Below, piece after piece: positions 11,311 to 21,774 of a DNA stretch of 64,000 bases. Each line of letters begins with the position of its first letter. The stretch's first letter is position 1. A program made the position numbers and the translations under genes. This DNA is from Cornus controversa (taxonomy: Eukaryota; Streptophyta; Magnoliopsida; Cornales; Cornaceae). A model generated the notes under the pieces. The model was not told the origin of the DNA. It made no database searches and saw nothing but the letters and a program-made list of their open reading frames with translations. Where the stretch lies: NCBI GenBank assembly GCA_026545225.1, contig CM048850.1, forward strand, positions 28,945,797-29,009,796, read 5' to 3'.

Positions 11311-12000
11311 TTTTGTTTAACAAAAAATTTCATAAATAAACACAACGGTAAGATACTGGCAATCAAAGAAAACCTTATTAATGATTTTAAATACTAGGAT
11401 AACACGAAGAGATTGAATAACCCAACACAAAGGCACATCCATAAAGTTTTCTCTTCTACCCATTCATAGTCATAATCAGACGGTGCTCAGATTGAATAAA
11501 TGCATCTTGTGGGCCACATGAACAGCTTCCATATACCAAACAGCTCATTGGCATTTAAGAAACTTTGTATTGGATCACAACTTTGTACTGACAACCATGA
11601 ATTTAGATTCAGTAAACACTATCTTTACAGATTGGAAACCCATCTCACCACCGATTGTTAGGCATGCTGGAACCCACTAGATGGTGATCTACAGTGGTTA
11701 CTTTTGGAGTAAACTATTATTCAAAAGTAGATGAATTACTCATATGGGATACAGATGTAAAATATGTGTTGAAGGTCTCATACTCAGCACCGGTCACATG
11801 TGTCTGACTCTATGTGCGCTAACAATAATCAATTAGGTACACTAACGAAACAACACGTGACAATTTTACGTGTGTGATTAGACTTTAATTTATTATTAAG
11901 AATGATTTAACGTATTTATATTTATTTATGCATTACCGACATGTAAAGGCGGTAAAGTTGAATGTTTCGAAATTATGAATAATGTGTCACACGATAGATA
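9641..12000. other. AT-rich intergenic DNA upstream of the subtilase
   Basis: No gene recognised. Contents: an ATA microsatellite near 9968-9996, a poly-A run near 10066-10090, and a diverged dispersed repeat at about 10790-11240 with CGAACACTGTATCGAATAT- and GATACG-type motifs. Part of that repeat resembles sequence at the right end of the window. There is also a (TA)n run at 11278-11300. Short open frames around 10165-10640 match no family I know. Confidence 0.5.
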
Positions 12001-12002
12001 TA

Positions 12003-12004
12003 TA

Positions 12005-12043
<39 letters not shown>

Positions 12044-12301
12044 TTTACACCAGTAACTTACACCGCCACAGCCTTAGTTACTGCTGGAGAGCCTGGAGTG
12101 AAATACCCAAGCTACTCTCTTGTATCAATAAGTGACATTCATGAGACAACTACCATCTTTATTACCTGCACAAGAAGACAGATTAAAGGTCCCTCCTCTC
12201 AGTATTTCGGGTCTTGAAAACCAGCCCAAAAAACACTTCTCAGTTGCCTCCTCATCTTCTTCACACCCACTTCAATTTTCTCTTTCTTTCCTACCGAAAA
12301 A
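12003..12301 (+). promoter_or_regulatory. Proximal upstream region of the subtilase gene
   Basis: A (TA)n tract at about 12003-12038 lies some 265 bases before the start codon and could serve as or obscure a TATA element. The 60 bases before the ATG are rich in CT (ATCTTCTTC, TTTCTCTTTCTTTCC), typical of a plant 5' UTR. The transcription start cannot be placed. Confidence 0.4.
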
Positions 12302-14635
12302 ATGACTGGAATTCCAGTCAAATGGATGTTTCTCTTCCTCACAAGCTATATGTTTCTCATCCTTGTCGTCTCTGCAAACACCCCATTAACAAAAAACACT
12401 TATATCGTCCAAATGGACAAATCAGCAATGCCAGAGACGTTCTCTGACCATGTTGGATGGTACTCATCGACTATAAAATCAGTAGTCTCTAAACCAGAAG
12501 AGGAAGAAGATACCGAATATGAAGAAAGGATAATTTATAGTTACCAGACGGTCTTTCATGGTGTTGCAGCTCGACTTAGTAAAGAAGAAGCGGAGAGACT
12601 AGAGAAACAACATGGTGTGATGGCCATATTTCCCGAGACTTCATACCAACTACACACCACAAGAAGTCCAAATTTTCTTGGGCTAGATCATGAAGACAGC
12701 AAAACTGTTTGGTCCGATAAAGTATCCAGTCACAATGTCATAGTGGGTGTGCTCGATACAGGGATTTGGCCAGAGAGCCAAAGCTTCGCTGACACCGGCA
12801 TGACACCAGTTCCAACTCATTGGAAAGGAGCATGTGAGACGGGCCGAGCATTTGCTACACATCACTGCAACAAAAAAATTGTTGGTGCCAGAGTATTCTA
12901 CCATGGGTACGAGGCTGCTACAGGTAAAATCAATGAGCGAGATGAGTACAAATCACCACGAGATCAAGACGGCCACGGCACTCATACTGCAGCAACAGTC
13001 GCGGGCTCTCCGGTTCGCAATGCAAACCTTTTGGGCTATGCTTATGGCACTGCCCGAGGGATGGCCCCTGGTGCAAGAATTGCAGCTTATAAGGTTTGCT
13101 GGGTTGGTGGGTGCTTTAGCTCAGATATACTTTCCGCAGTTGATCGAGCTGTGGCCGATGGCGTGAATGTCTTGTCCATCTCTTTAGGTGGTGGAGTTTC
13201 ATCTTACTATCGTGACAGTTTGTCCATAGCGGCTTTTGGAGCAATGGAGATGGGAGTGTTTGTTTCTTGCTCAGCTGGAAATGGTGGCCCTGACCCAATC
13301 AGCCTTACAAATGTATCGCCATGGATTACCACGGTTGGAGCCAGCACAATGGATAGAGATTTTCCAGCTACGGTTAAGCTGGGGACTGGCAAAACCATAG
13401 CTGGAGTTTCACTCTACAAAGGCCGAATGAACTTGTCGAAGAAAAAACAATACCCACTAGTTTATACAGGGAGTAATTCCAGCAGCATCGATCCGAGTTC
13501 GTTGTGCTTAGACGGTACCTTGGATCCACACATTGTTGCTGGAAAGATTGTGATCTGCGACCGTGGCATTACTCCTCGAGTTCAAAAGGGTCAGGTGGTG
13601 AAAGATGCGGGTGGAGTAGGCATGGTTTTGTCAAATACTGATGCCAATGGAGAGGAGCTGGTTGCGGATTGCCACCTTCTTCCGGCAGTCGCTGTTGGAG
13701 AAACAGAAGGAAAAGAAATCAAGCAGTATGCTATAACAAAAGCAAATGCAACCGCAACTCTTGCATTTTATGGAACTAGGTTGGGAATTAGACCGGCTCC
13801 GGTGGTGGCCGCATTTTCATCCAGAGGACCTAATCTCCTCACGTTGGAGATTCTGAAGCCAGATGTGGTGGCACCAGGAGTGAACATTCTAGCAGCTTGG
13901 ACTGGTGAATTGGGTCCATCAGGTTTGCAAACGGATCACCGAAGAGTAAAGTTCAATATATTGTCTGGAACTTCAATGTCCTGCCCACATGTGAGTGGAA
14001 TTGCAGCATTGGTTAAGAGCAGGCACCCAGAATGGAGTCCAGCAGCAATCAAATCGGCATTGATGACAACAGCTTATGTTCATGACAACACCTACAACCC
14101 TCTGAAAGATGCCTCAATAGGTGCACCTTCGACCCCATATGACCACGGTGCAGGACACATAAGGCCATTGGAAGCTCTTGACCCTGGTTTGATATATGAC
14201 ATTGAGGCGCAAGATTACTTTGATTTCCTGTGCACCCAAAACTTAACTCCAAGCCAGCTGGAAGTTTTTGCTAAGTTCTCCAAGAGGTCCTGCCGACACT
14301 CTCTAGCCAATCCAGGGGACTTGAACTACCCAGCCATCTCAGCTGTGTTCCCAGAAAACACAAACACCACAGCTGTCACCCTTCACAGAACTGTCACCAA
14401 TGTTGGGTCCCCAATTTCAAATTACCATGTTGTTGTTTCACCATTCAAGGGTGCTTTCGTCAAGGTTGAGCCAGCAACACTTAAATTCACCAGCCAGCAC
14501 CAGAAGTTATCTTACAAGGTTACATTCATGACAAGATCTCGTCAAACAGCACCTGAGTTTGGAGGTTTGATATGGAAAGATGGAGTACACAGGGTAAGAA
14601 GTCCAATTGTAATCACATGGTTGAGTCTAATATAA
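12302..14635 (+). CDS. SBT1.3: Subtilisin-like serine protease (subtilase), SBT1.3 orthologue
   Basis: An uninterrupted 777-residue reading frame of family-typical length, apparently a single exon as is common for SBT1 genes. Seen in order: a hydrophobic signal peptide (about 1-25), inhibitor I9 prodomain (about 34-115), mature start near TTRSP (119), and the catalytic triad Asp152 (VLDTGIWPES), His225 (DGHGTHTAA) and Ser558 (SGTSMSCPHVSG). Oxyanion Asn327 lies in SAGNGGPDP. A PA domain is inserted at about 384-465 and an Fn3-like C-terminal domain at about 673-775. Known: plant subtilases are secreted, self-process by losing the prodomain, and cleave apoplastic or cell-wall proteins and peptide precursors. 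By recalled similarity the sequence follows Arabidopsis SBT1.3 (At5g51750) closely along its length, including VCWVGGCFSSDILSAVD. All key residues are present and no damage is seen. Substrate and expression cannot be read from the sequence. Confidence 0.97.
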   Translation: MTGIPVKWMFLFLTSYMFLILVVSANTPLTKNTYIVQMDKSAMPETFSDHVGWYSSTIKSVVSKPEEEEDTEYEERIIYSYQTVFHGVAARLSKEEAERLEKQHGVMAIFPETSYQLHTTRSPNFLGLDHEDSKTVWSDKVSSHNVIVGVLDTGIWPESQSFADTGMTPVPTHWKGACETGRAFATHHCNKKIVGARVFYHGYEAATGKINERDEYKSPRDQDGHGTHTAATVAGSPVRNANLLGYAYGTARGMAPGARIAAYKVCWVGGCFSSDILSAVDRAVADGVNVLSISLGGGVSSYYRDSLSIAAFGAMEMGVFVSCSAGNGGPDPISLTNVSPWITTVGASTMDRDFPATVKLGTGKTIAGVSLYKGRMNLSKKKQYPLVYTGSNSSSIDPSSLCLDGTLDPHIVAGKIVICDRGITPRVQKGQVVKDAGGVGMVLSNTDANGEELVADCHLLPAVAVGETEGKEIKQYAITKANATATLAFYGTRLGIRPAPVVAAFSSRGPNLLTLEILKPDVVAPGVNILAAWTGELGPSGLQTDHRRVKFNILSGTSMSCPHVSGIAALVKSRHPEWSPAAIKSALMTTAYVHDNTYNPLKDASIGAPSTPYDHGAGHIRPLEALDPGLIYDIEAQDYFDFLCTQNLTPSQLEVFAKFSKRSCRHSLANPGDLNYPAISAVFPENTNTTAVTLHRTVTNVGSPISNYHVVVSPFKGAFVKVEPATLKFTSQHQKLSYKVTFMTRSRQTAPEFGGLIWKDGVHRVRSPIVITWLSLI

Positions 14636-14675
14636 AATGTTACTAGATGTTCAACATGAATCTGTATGGTCCCAT

Positions 14676-14681
14676 AATAAA
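14676..14681 (+). terminator. Candidate polyadenylation signal of the subtilase gene
   Basis: AATAAA lies about 40 bases after the TAA stop, a plausible plant near-upstream element. Further T-rich sequence follows. Confidence 0.5.
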
Positions 14682-15281
14682 CATTTCTTTTGTGAAGAGC
14701 CCCATGGCTCCCTCATTTTTCTAAAATGGAATGCTTTTCTCCCATAGCTTTCTTGTAATGTTATGGGCTATTGTTCAGATAATGCTAATATTATTACAAC
14801 TGCTCCAACTAAAGCTGTACCTCAATTATGTTTTGCACAAAATTTAATCAGAACTTGCAGAAAGCAATCTGAACATTACTCAATTCTTACTTTGAAATAA
14901 CATTAGAAAATGGGTGTTATATGCTACAATTGCTAAAAAGATGGCACGAGGAAGAAGAAAAGAACATCTCTATAATACTTCTTAATCTCATAGTTAACTG
15001 GAAAAAAAAGAAGCTTATAATTGTCATAAACCTATCTTAGTTTCTCTGATAGTTGGGGAAACAACAGATTCACAGAAATAGTGTACATTTGTGCAATTGT
15101 TACGAAGACTAACTTCTAGTTGGCTCGATCACCCCTAAACCAAGCCAATGCTATTTCATCCTGGAGGTGTTTGCATGCATTAAATGACCATTAGCTTCCA
15201 CGTCGTAATTTTGGCATCAGCCTTATTAGAAATTAAACATTTTCAAACACACTGATTGTTAGTACCCATTTTCTAGATTAT
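14682..15281. other. Intergenic sequence downstream of the subtilase
   Basis: Six hundred bases, AT-rich, with no recognisable coding region, RNA gene or repeat end. Confidence 0.5.
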
Positions 15282-15652
15282 TGTAATTCGTTAGGCGCTT
15301 GCCCTCTGACTCCAAACCTTAATCCATTGGGTAGTGCTGCATATCCACCTATATATATCTAACACTCTTTTCATCCGGATAAAATGTGGAACAAAGAAGA
15401 CCCTCTAACATTCTCTCCTACTCAAACTTGCAACGTCTTCGTTGCGGTCGGACCACCCTGTCTATCCGAGTGGGCAAATTCAGACGCTTTCAAATCGGGT
15501 GCTTGACATGACACTGTATCAAGGACTGAATCTGACTCTAATACTAATTGTAACGAATCGGACGCTTGCCCTCTAACTCAAAAGCTTAAGCCATTGAATA
15601 TGCAACACTACTCAATGATATAAGCTTTTGGGTTAGAAGGCAAGCCCGTCAC
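15282..15652 (-). mobile_element. TRIM-like small LTR element or cluster
   Basis: TGTAATTCGTTAGGCGCTTG (15282) and TGTAACGAATCGGACGCTTG (15549) start two related stretches that both continue CCCTCT.ACTC. Between them are about 160 bases ending in a diverged primer-site-like string (CTCTAATACTAAT), just before the second copy. The right copy folds on itself (15563-15646) because an inverted partner, GGGTTAGAAGGCAAGC, follows. This fits a terminal-repeat retrotransposon in miniature with extra inverted sequence, old and broken. Confidence 0.45.
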
Positions 15653-16350
15653 AACTATCCACTCATGGATCACTCCAAACAACATGTGAAAAACTTTCAT
15701 CTTTGATAATGGATTGAACTAAATGCCTGGATCTTCCCATTTAATCTATCTCCAATATGAAATGGTTTAGAGGTTTGGTGGTATGGTAGGTCAAGACATG
15801 TTCAAGCTCATAAGAATACAAGAACTTGCTTGGTTATTAAGTGATTTCGCAGATATTCATGTTGCATTAATAAACATACGGGATAAGTTGAGCAAGGATT
15901 TTTTTTTTTCACCTCTTTTTCATGACAATTAGATACTTAATGCGGTAAGCCTCGAAAGTTTCAAAAGAGACATCTTTATCCAGTGGCCCCAAACAATTTG
16001 CAATATCAGTGACATGGCCCAAGACTAGAATGACCGGTTAAGGTTACCCTTTCAATATGACCTTACAGCCCACTTCTTGTATTGACTCATTTACTTTCGA
16101 GCAAGGATATCAAGAGAGCTCTCAAAACAAGAGCCACGAGTTCTCTTTGTTGATTATTAGATTGAGATATTTATTAAAAGATTCATTTGACTTTTCACAC
16201 AACGGAAAATGTCTTGATCAAGTGATTAATAAAGAAAACTTACGGTTCACCTGGAGAAGGAGCTCTTGATAGTCTTACTCTTTACTTTCTAATATATTAG
16301 ACATTCTATCTTTTCGGTGTAAATTCCTATGCCTAGCCTATGGCCGTGGC
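15653..16350. other. Unassigned intergenic sequence
   Basis: About 700 bases without a recognisable gene or repeat; one short plus-strand frame (16057-16269) has no family features. Confidence 0.45.
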
Positions 16351-16709
16351 TAGGGTTGCGTGGTTTTGCTTGATTAAAACTCGGTTCAAGCTCGTACTCA
16401 AAGCAAATGAGTCAAGCTCAAGCTCATTTTTTAAGCTCTGTAAAAAACGAGCCCAGCCCGAATAACCCATGGCTTAGTTCATTAGGCTAGCAAACTTGTT
16501 CACAAATATCGAAAATGTTCATGAATAGGTTGGTGTTCATGAACAAGTTCATTAAGACTAGTGGACATGACACATTTATCCGAGCTCGTGGTCTGAAGCT
16601 CGAGCTCGAGTAGAGCGCAAAATAGCTAACCGAGCCAAATAAGTCGAGTTCGCATTTGATGAGCAAAGTTCAAGCCGAGCTCAAACACTAAATCTGGGTT
16701 TGAGCCCTA
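16351..16709. mobile_element. hAT-type non-autonomous element (GAGCTCGAGCTC-rich)
   Basis: Begins TAGGGTTGCG and ends TGAGCCCTA, which are inverted termini of the kind found on this plant repeat. The inside is full of AAGCTCGAGCTC and TTCATGAACAAG-type palindromes. About 359 bases. A clean 8 bp target duplication was not seen, so the exact ends are uncertain. Confidence 0.55.
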
Positions 16710-16779
16710 GCCAAGGTTCCTTTCCGATCCCATCCTTATTGTTAGCTACACAACAAGATTTGAATCTTCGACACTCCAA

Positions 16780-17195
16780 ATGGTAATGCTGATACCATTC
16801 AACTATGAGCAATGGTTGTTGGACAGAGATGGTTGTTGTTATCCTAAAGTCTCTCTTCTTGTGCTTTGAAGTTGATGTTGATTGTTATCTTGAAGTTGAA
16901 GCTGGCTTGCTTGCTGATGTTCGGCTGCTTTGAGATTGAGTCTGGATTTTTGGGTTGATTCGCTCCTTTTATTTAATCTTCATCATGAAATGGAGGGGTT
17001 TTTGATTTCTCCTGCTGTATTTCAGCGTTTGGGTTCATTGCATTAATGTTGTAGGTTCTTTGCTGGCATGTTGGCCAATTTGGAGCTACTCCTCTCTTGT
17101 TTGCCTGAATGGCTGTATGTCTCTTTGAGACCCCTTGTATATTCTCTTTGTTTCTTTATACTACTTACCCATTTTATCGGATAAAAAAACTATGA
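16780..17195 (+). other. Possible 3' tail of a LINE or processed sequence
   Basis: GT-rich, gene-like sequence with TTGTATATTCTCTTTG near the end and an ATCGGATAAAAAAAC run at about 17174-17190. This resembles the 3' end of plant L1-type elements. No RT motif is visible, so this is a guess from texture and the terminal A run. Confidence 0.25.
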
Positions 17196-17208
17196 GCCAT
17201 GTTAGTGC

Positions 17209-17352
17209 ATCCGAGACAATCAGCCGAAATAGCTAACCAGCTGTTTTTAAAACAATGTGATGCACTGTAGTGAGACTCGTGTAGGTCCCACAGCAGTGCA
17301 TCAAATGTTTAAAAAACAATCTGTTTGTTATTTCGGCTGTTTGTTTCATCCT
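17209..17352. mobile_element. MITE with about 46 bp inverted arms
   Basis: The left arm CAGCCGAAATAGCTAACCAG... (17221-17267) pairs with the right arm ending ...GTTATTTCGGCTG (17294-17339), with few mismatches and matching inner ends (GATGCACTG/CAGTGCATC). The match weakens outward to about 17209 and 17352. No coding. The superfamily is undetermined because the target duplication is unclear. Confidence 0.65.
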
Positions 17353-18560
17353 AAAATTATTTTCCTTAAACTATATTGTCTATGGAATTTGTGTATTCTA
17401 TCATATACCTTTCAAGCTTAGGGCAACAAATATGCATACATGATACCTATAAAGGCTACATCAATGAAATCAATCAAAAGAGTTCAGGCAACTCTTACTG
17501 CCTTACTAATGCAGGATTACAGTTACACTGTAGCTAAGTTGCATTGTTACCAGTGATTTCAATCTACCAAGACATATGTTAGTAACTTGCAATCATAAGA
17601 AGTAAGAACCAAAGAGAATAGCAGAGTTTTACAACAAAGGCATAGTCTTTACATTTATGGTGCCCCTCAGATCGGTATATTTCAGTTATTCCTTCAAATC
17701 ACTAACAATCAGGCAGTCAACAACTGAGAAAATGAATTGAGATCACAACCAGATTACTGTACTACCCCTGATAATATCTAGAAAGAGTTTGACCTATGAC
17801 AGACATTTGATGCATGTCCATGTAATATATGAGGAGCAAGTGTAGAAGTAGGTATAACAAGCTTTTTGAAGTTTCTAGATAGGCTTACTGCAATAAAAGT
17901 AGCTAAAAGAGCTTTATAGTTTAGAGAACTTCCCAAATCTGAACCATATATATTAACTCCATTCATTGTGACTAGAGTAAAAAATCCTCCACTGCAGCTC
18001 ATTCATATTTCAATTTCATAGTAGTCTAATCAGTGGAAATGATAGCATACTGCAACAGGAAAAGTAAATTTGGGCCTAGTGGGGTTGGTCAAGTTTTAAA
18101 TCAGGCTTGGCCTTAGAAGTTTTCCTCATTAATCTGGCTGAAGCACAAGCAAAGTTTTATACAGAGCCATACTTGGGGTACACATTTACAAGCCTGGCAT
18201 GGCCCAGCTAACTAAGTACTATTAGTTCTTAAGTTTTAATATGTATAAATAGTATTCCTACAATTTATATCAGCTTTTAGAGGTAAAATATTTTGTTATA
18301 TTGCTATTTAAGTCAATTGATTATAAGGTTTCTACACTATGAAGGTTTAGGAACTATAGCTAATTGGTTAAGATTTCAAACCCTTAGCATTTAGAACTGA
18401 AGACAATATGACCTCTAAAAGCCTCTTATGTCTTGGCCCAGGCCTAATAAGCCCACCCCCTAACCAGGGTGAGTAGAACCTGTAGTGCACATGTATGTAT
18501 TAGAAGCATGGTCCAGCCAACTGGTAAATCTATCTGCAACTTCATGCTTCATTTTTCTGT
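17353..18560. other. Intergenic or intronic sequence with a possible terminal exon on the minus strand
   Basis: No family is recognised. On the minus strand a pyrimidine-rich TTTTATTGCAG acceptor-like string near 17890 is followed by an open stretch of about 37 codons ending at a TAG at 17778. With the candidate exon at 19566-19696 this could belong to one host gene, but neither piece matches a protein I know. Confidence 0.2.
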
Positions 18561-18568
18561 GTAGATAC

Positions 18569-19315
18569 CAGGGCGGACTCAACACAATTTGAGGCCTAAG
18601 GCAGAAAAACAACATACGACCTATTATTTAATTTATTAATATAAAATTATATTAACAAATTATTTATAAATCATACTTCTTGCCTCTTTAAATACAAAAG
18701 CACTAGTTAAATGTTGTATTGAAAGTATTTTTAATATTTCTTGTGCATTTGAGTATATAATTAACACAAGTTAATACATATTTTCTTATCTTTTTAAATT
18801 GTTTCACATTTAAATTAACATTTGTTTTTTGTATGTTGGTAAAAAAAATTACAAATAAAATAAAAAAAATAATTTAAGTTAAAAGAAGAATAGAACTTGT
18901 TAAAAGTTAATATTGGAAACTGTTGTCAATTCCCACAATTAAAGAAAAAAAAAGTTAATATGGGAAAGTTTTATCAATTCCCACAATTATTCATGTGATA
19001 TATATTAAATAATTAATATAACGCGGCTATGTAACAATAGAGAAGAAAATAAAACGTGGGATGAGGAGAGGAGAAAAAAAAGGAGATGAGATAAGGAAAG
19101 AAATAAGAGTTTTAATAGAAAGTAGAATAAAAAAATTTAAGAAATTATTAAATTATTTGAGCTCACTATTAAATCTCTATCATTGGTTGGGGCCTAATAT
19201 AAAGAAATAAAATTTTTAGAAAATCTAATCCTATATAGAAATAGAAAATTAGGGGCCTTCTATTAGTTGGGGCCTTAAGCGACTACCTAACTCGCGTAAG
19301 GCTCCAACTGGCTTG
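18569..19315. mobile_element. Non-autonomous hAT element (Tip100-like ends) with perfect 8 bp TSD
   Basis: GTAGATAC occurs at 18561-18568 and 19316-19323, exactly flanking a 747 bp AT-rich insert. The insert starts CAGGGCGGACTCAACAC and ends GGCTCCAACTGGCTTG, an imperfect inverted pair. Inside each end are GAGGCCTAAGG and GGGGCCTTAAG phrases typical of plant hAT-Tip100 relatives. No transposase reading frame remains. Confidence 0.7.
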
Positions 19316-19323
19316 GTAGATAC

Positions 19324-20250
19324 TAACCTATAAATTTTCTTTTTATCCTCGTGGTTCCTAACTAAAACTTGTCCCTTCATGCCACTTGCAACATTTAAAA
19401 TTCATCACTCAATTTGTATTCATCAGATATTTTTAATGTGAATAAAACCTTCAATAAAATAACAATAATAAGAAGAGAGAACTTATCATCACCAGTTCTC
19501 AGACAAATCACAGAAGCAATTTATAGTATCAGTTATGTAGTATGTGGAAGGAGTGTTGAACTTACATTTTGGAACAAATATATAATGTTGTAGCAGTCCC
19601 CATTAAATGCAGCTCAATTCTCATCCCTTCTCTTAGGTCCCAAATTCTTTTATATGCCAACCGTGTTCCTGAAAGCCTAGAGGGAACTGGTTTGGGCTAT
19701 CGAAACAACGCCAACAACATCACAGCAGCTGAATCAGTCAAAAGGAAACATATTTAGATTAAATTTTAACCATTGTTAGAAAACATTCATGAACCATCCC
19801 AAAAGTGAAAGAATTAAACAAATGCTGCATTGGACTCAAGGGTTCATGCAGGATGTCCAGATAACCTTTCGATGTGTTAAAATACATGAACACAGCACAC
19901 AACCTTAAATTTTAGTCCCCATTGCATTTTGCACATTGGTAATCCTTGATGCCTATAGCTAGCACCTCACAATTTAAAGTAAGAATCACATACCCTCGAG
20001 ATAAAGCCAACTTTGTGGCTAAATTAGTACAGATATTTCTCCAAACCAAGCATGGCCTTTTTGGCCTTTCCCATTTCATTCTAAGCAAGTATACCACTGA
20101 TTGAAACACACAGCTTCAAGGTTTGAACATAAATTGCAAAATCACCCGAAATAAGTTCCATAATCCCCATGAACAGTAATTGTTAATATGCAAATAAGAA
20201 ATGAAATTAGGACAAACCCACGTCAATAACCAAATAAACAAGAGTATAAC
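19324..20250. other. Intergenic or intronic sequence
   Basis: Apart from the candidate exon at 19566-19696 no gene is recognised. A second weak exon-like stretch on the minus strand lies near 19995-20085, with an acceptor-like TTGCTTAG and a donor-like GGGTATGTG, but it has no recognisable protein content. Confidence 0.3.
19566..19696 (-). CDS. Candidate host exon, function unknown
   Basis: On the minus strand an open stretch of about 43 codons (containing TRLAYKRIWDLREGMRIELH) ends at a consensus-like donor, AAAAT|GTAAGT. It begins after an AG at 19697-19698, or alternatively after the better pyrimidine-rich acceptor CTTTCAG about 25 bases further in. The composition looks coding, but I do not recognise the protein. 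Neighbouring exons could not be linked with confidence, so a chance open frame is quite possible. Confidence 0.25.
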
Positions 20251-20563
20251 TCGGGTTGCAATTGAGCCCAGCTAAGAGTTCAGCTGTTTGAGCTCGGCAA
20301 TCACACTCGAGCTCGAGCTCAAGCTCAAATTGAGCGAGTGTTCAAGCTCGGCCCGAACATTACTCATCGAGCTTGAACTTGGCTAGTTTGGCTTGTTTAG
20401 CCAATTTCAAACTCAACTCAAACTCATTAAAAAGACCAATATTGATAAGTTGTAATTTTGATTATAGATTCAAACAAAACAAACGAGTCATGTCCAAAAA
20501 CCTTAACCTTAACAAACTTGTTAATGAACAAGTTCGCGAGGCAATCGAATGGAGTCATGGGTT
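20251..20563. mobile_element. hAT-type non-autonomous element, left part, target of copia E
   Basis: Starts CGGGTTGCAATTGAGCCC, a hAT-like terminus, and is rich in GAGCTCGAGCTCAAGCTC and TTAATGAACAAG motifs. It is interrupted at 20564-20568 by element E. Related sequence resumes at 58254 after the same five bases. Confidence 0.6.
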
Positions 20564-20568
20564 GTTAG

Positions 20569-21219
20569 TGTTGGAAAAAATTAATGTACAGAGCAAAGTG
20601 CTGATTTGGACAAGAAAATAAATAGGAATATATAATAAATAAAATTATATATAAACTTAGTTAAGGCATGAAACATTGCCCTTAAGAGTAGATCCTCCCT
20701 CTGAGACGACGTCTCGGTGTAACAGGATACGACATCCTGCCCTACAAGATACAACAACAAAATCTTACACTCATAATGTGGAAGAAGTCGAACAATTCAG
20801 TACAATCATCTGGTGATAATATAATTGTAGAACACTAACAATAGAAGCCTATAGTATTTTGCAGAATTTGAATACGTGAAAAGATTTTTGTAAAACTGTA
20901 ATAATGAAGGAATTTAAGAGTGAAAGCCTAAACGTATTTTTTTGTTGTATCAACTTCGTAGAACTTAGCTTTATTTGTAGCCAAAGTGTACAGCGGCTAT
21001 GCGCATAATATTAGCAACTAAATGCACGATTAGCGTCAATACATGCACAATATTGGGACTCAACATGAAAATATCATGTCTATAAATGCATGATATTTGC
21101 ACCAAACCCACCCACCTGATAATTTGGGACATGGGCAATTGACATAGTATTTGTGAGAAAATAAAAGATTCCTAATATATATTGTTATATATATTTTGAA
21201 ATATCTCAAATATACAACA
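20569..21219 (-). repeat. 3' LTR of copia E (651 bp)
   Basis: Bounded by TGTTGG and ATACAACA. Directly right of it is the minus-strand purine tract ATGTGAGGGAT (21220-21230). Its right 160 bases match 58088-58248. Confidence 0.85.
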
Positions 21220-21774
21220 ATCCCTCACATATTTCAAAATACAAAAGTAACTATAGAGTAATCAAATGTAACTAGAGGATCATGAGAACCCAATGCATCG
21301 GAACTGGTGTCTTTTGGACTATGAACTAGCCCTAAGGGAAGTAAGTCACCATTTACAGAAAAATTGGTGAAACTATGTTTCTATGAACCAAGATTTCTTA
21401 TTGTAGATCAGACAACTAACCACCCACATTGTTAACTCTATACCGAAGCTGTTCATATTGGGTTGGCACGAATAGGCTTGGCACCCTACCTGGATATTCA
21501 TGAGTGCTCTAGAGAGTCTGCCTACACTCTCATGGGGGGCGGCCCCACCTCCACACTTATATAGGTGAATTCATTAAGTGTCTACTGTAACTAAACACAT
21601 CACCTATTAGGGCTATGATATTCATTAAGAATTTTAATTCAACCTTTACGTTACAGTCTTGCACTATCTACACAATAAGGAGGAATTCTCAAAAGATATA
21701 GATGATAGTGCACTCTGCCTAATCAACTAGTAACTTATTTTTACCCATATGAACCTACTTCATGGGATCTCCAT

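Noticed and set aside
11975-12217. Plus-strand frame just upstream of the subtilase
   Set aside because: It starts with translation of a (TA)n tract and lies in the promoter or 5' UTR zone; no domain.
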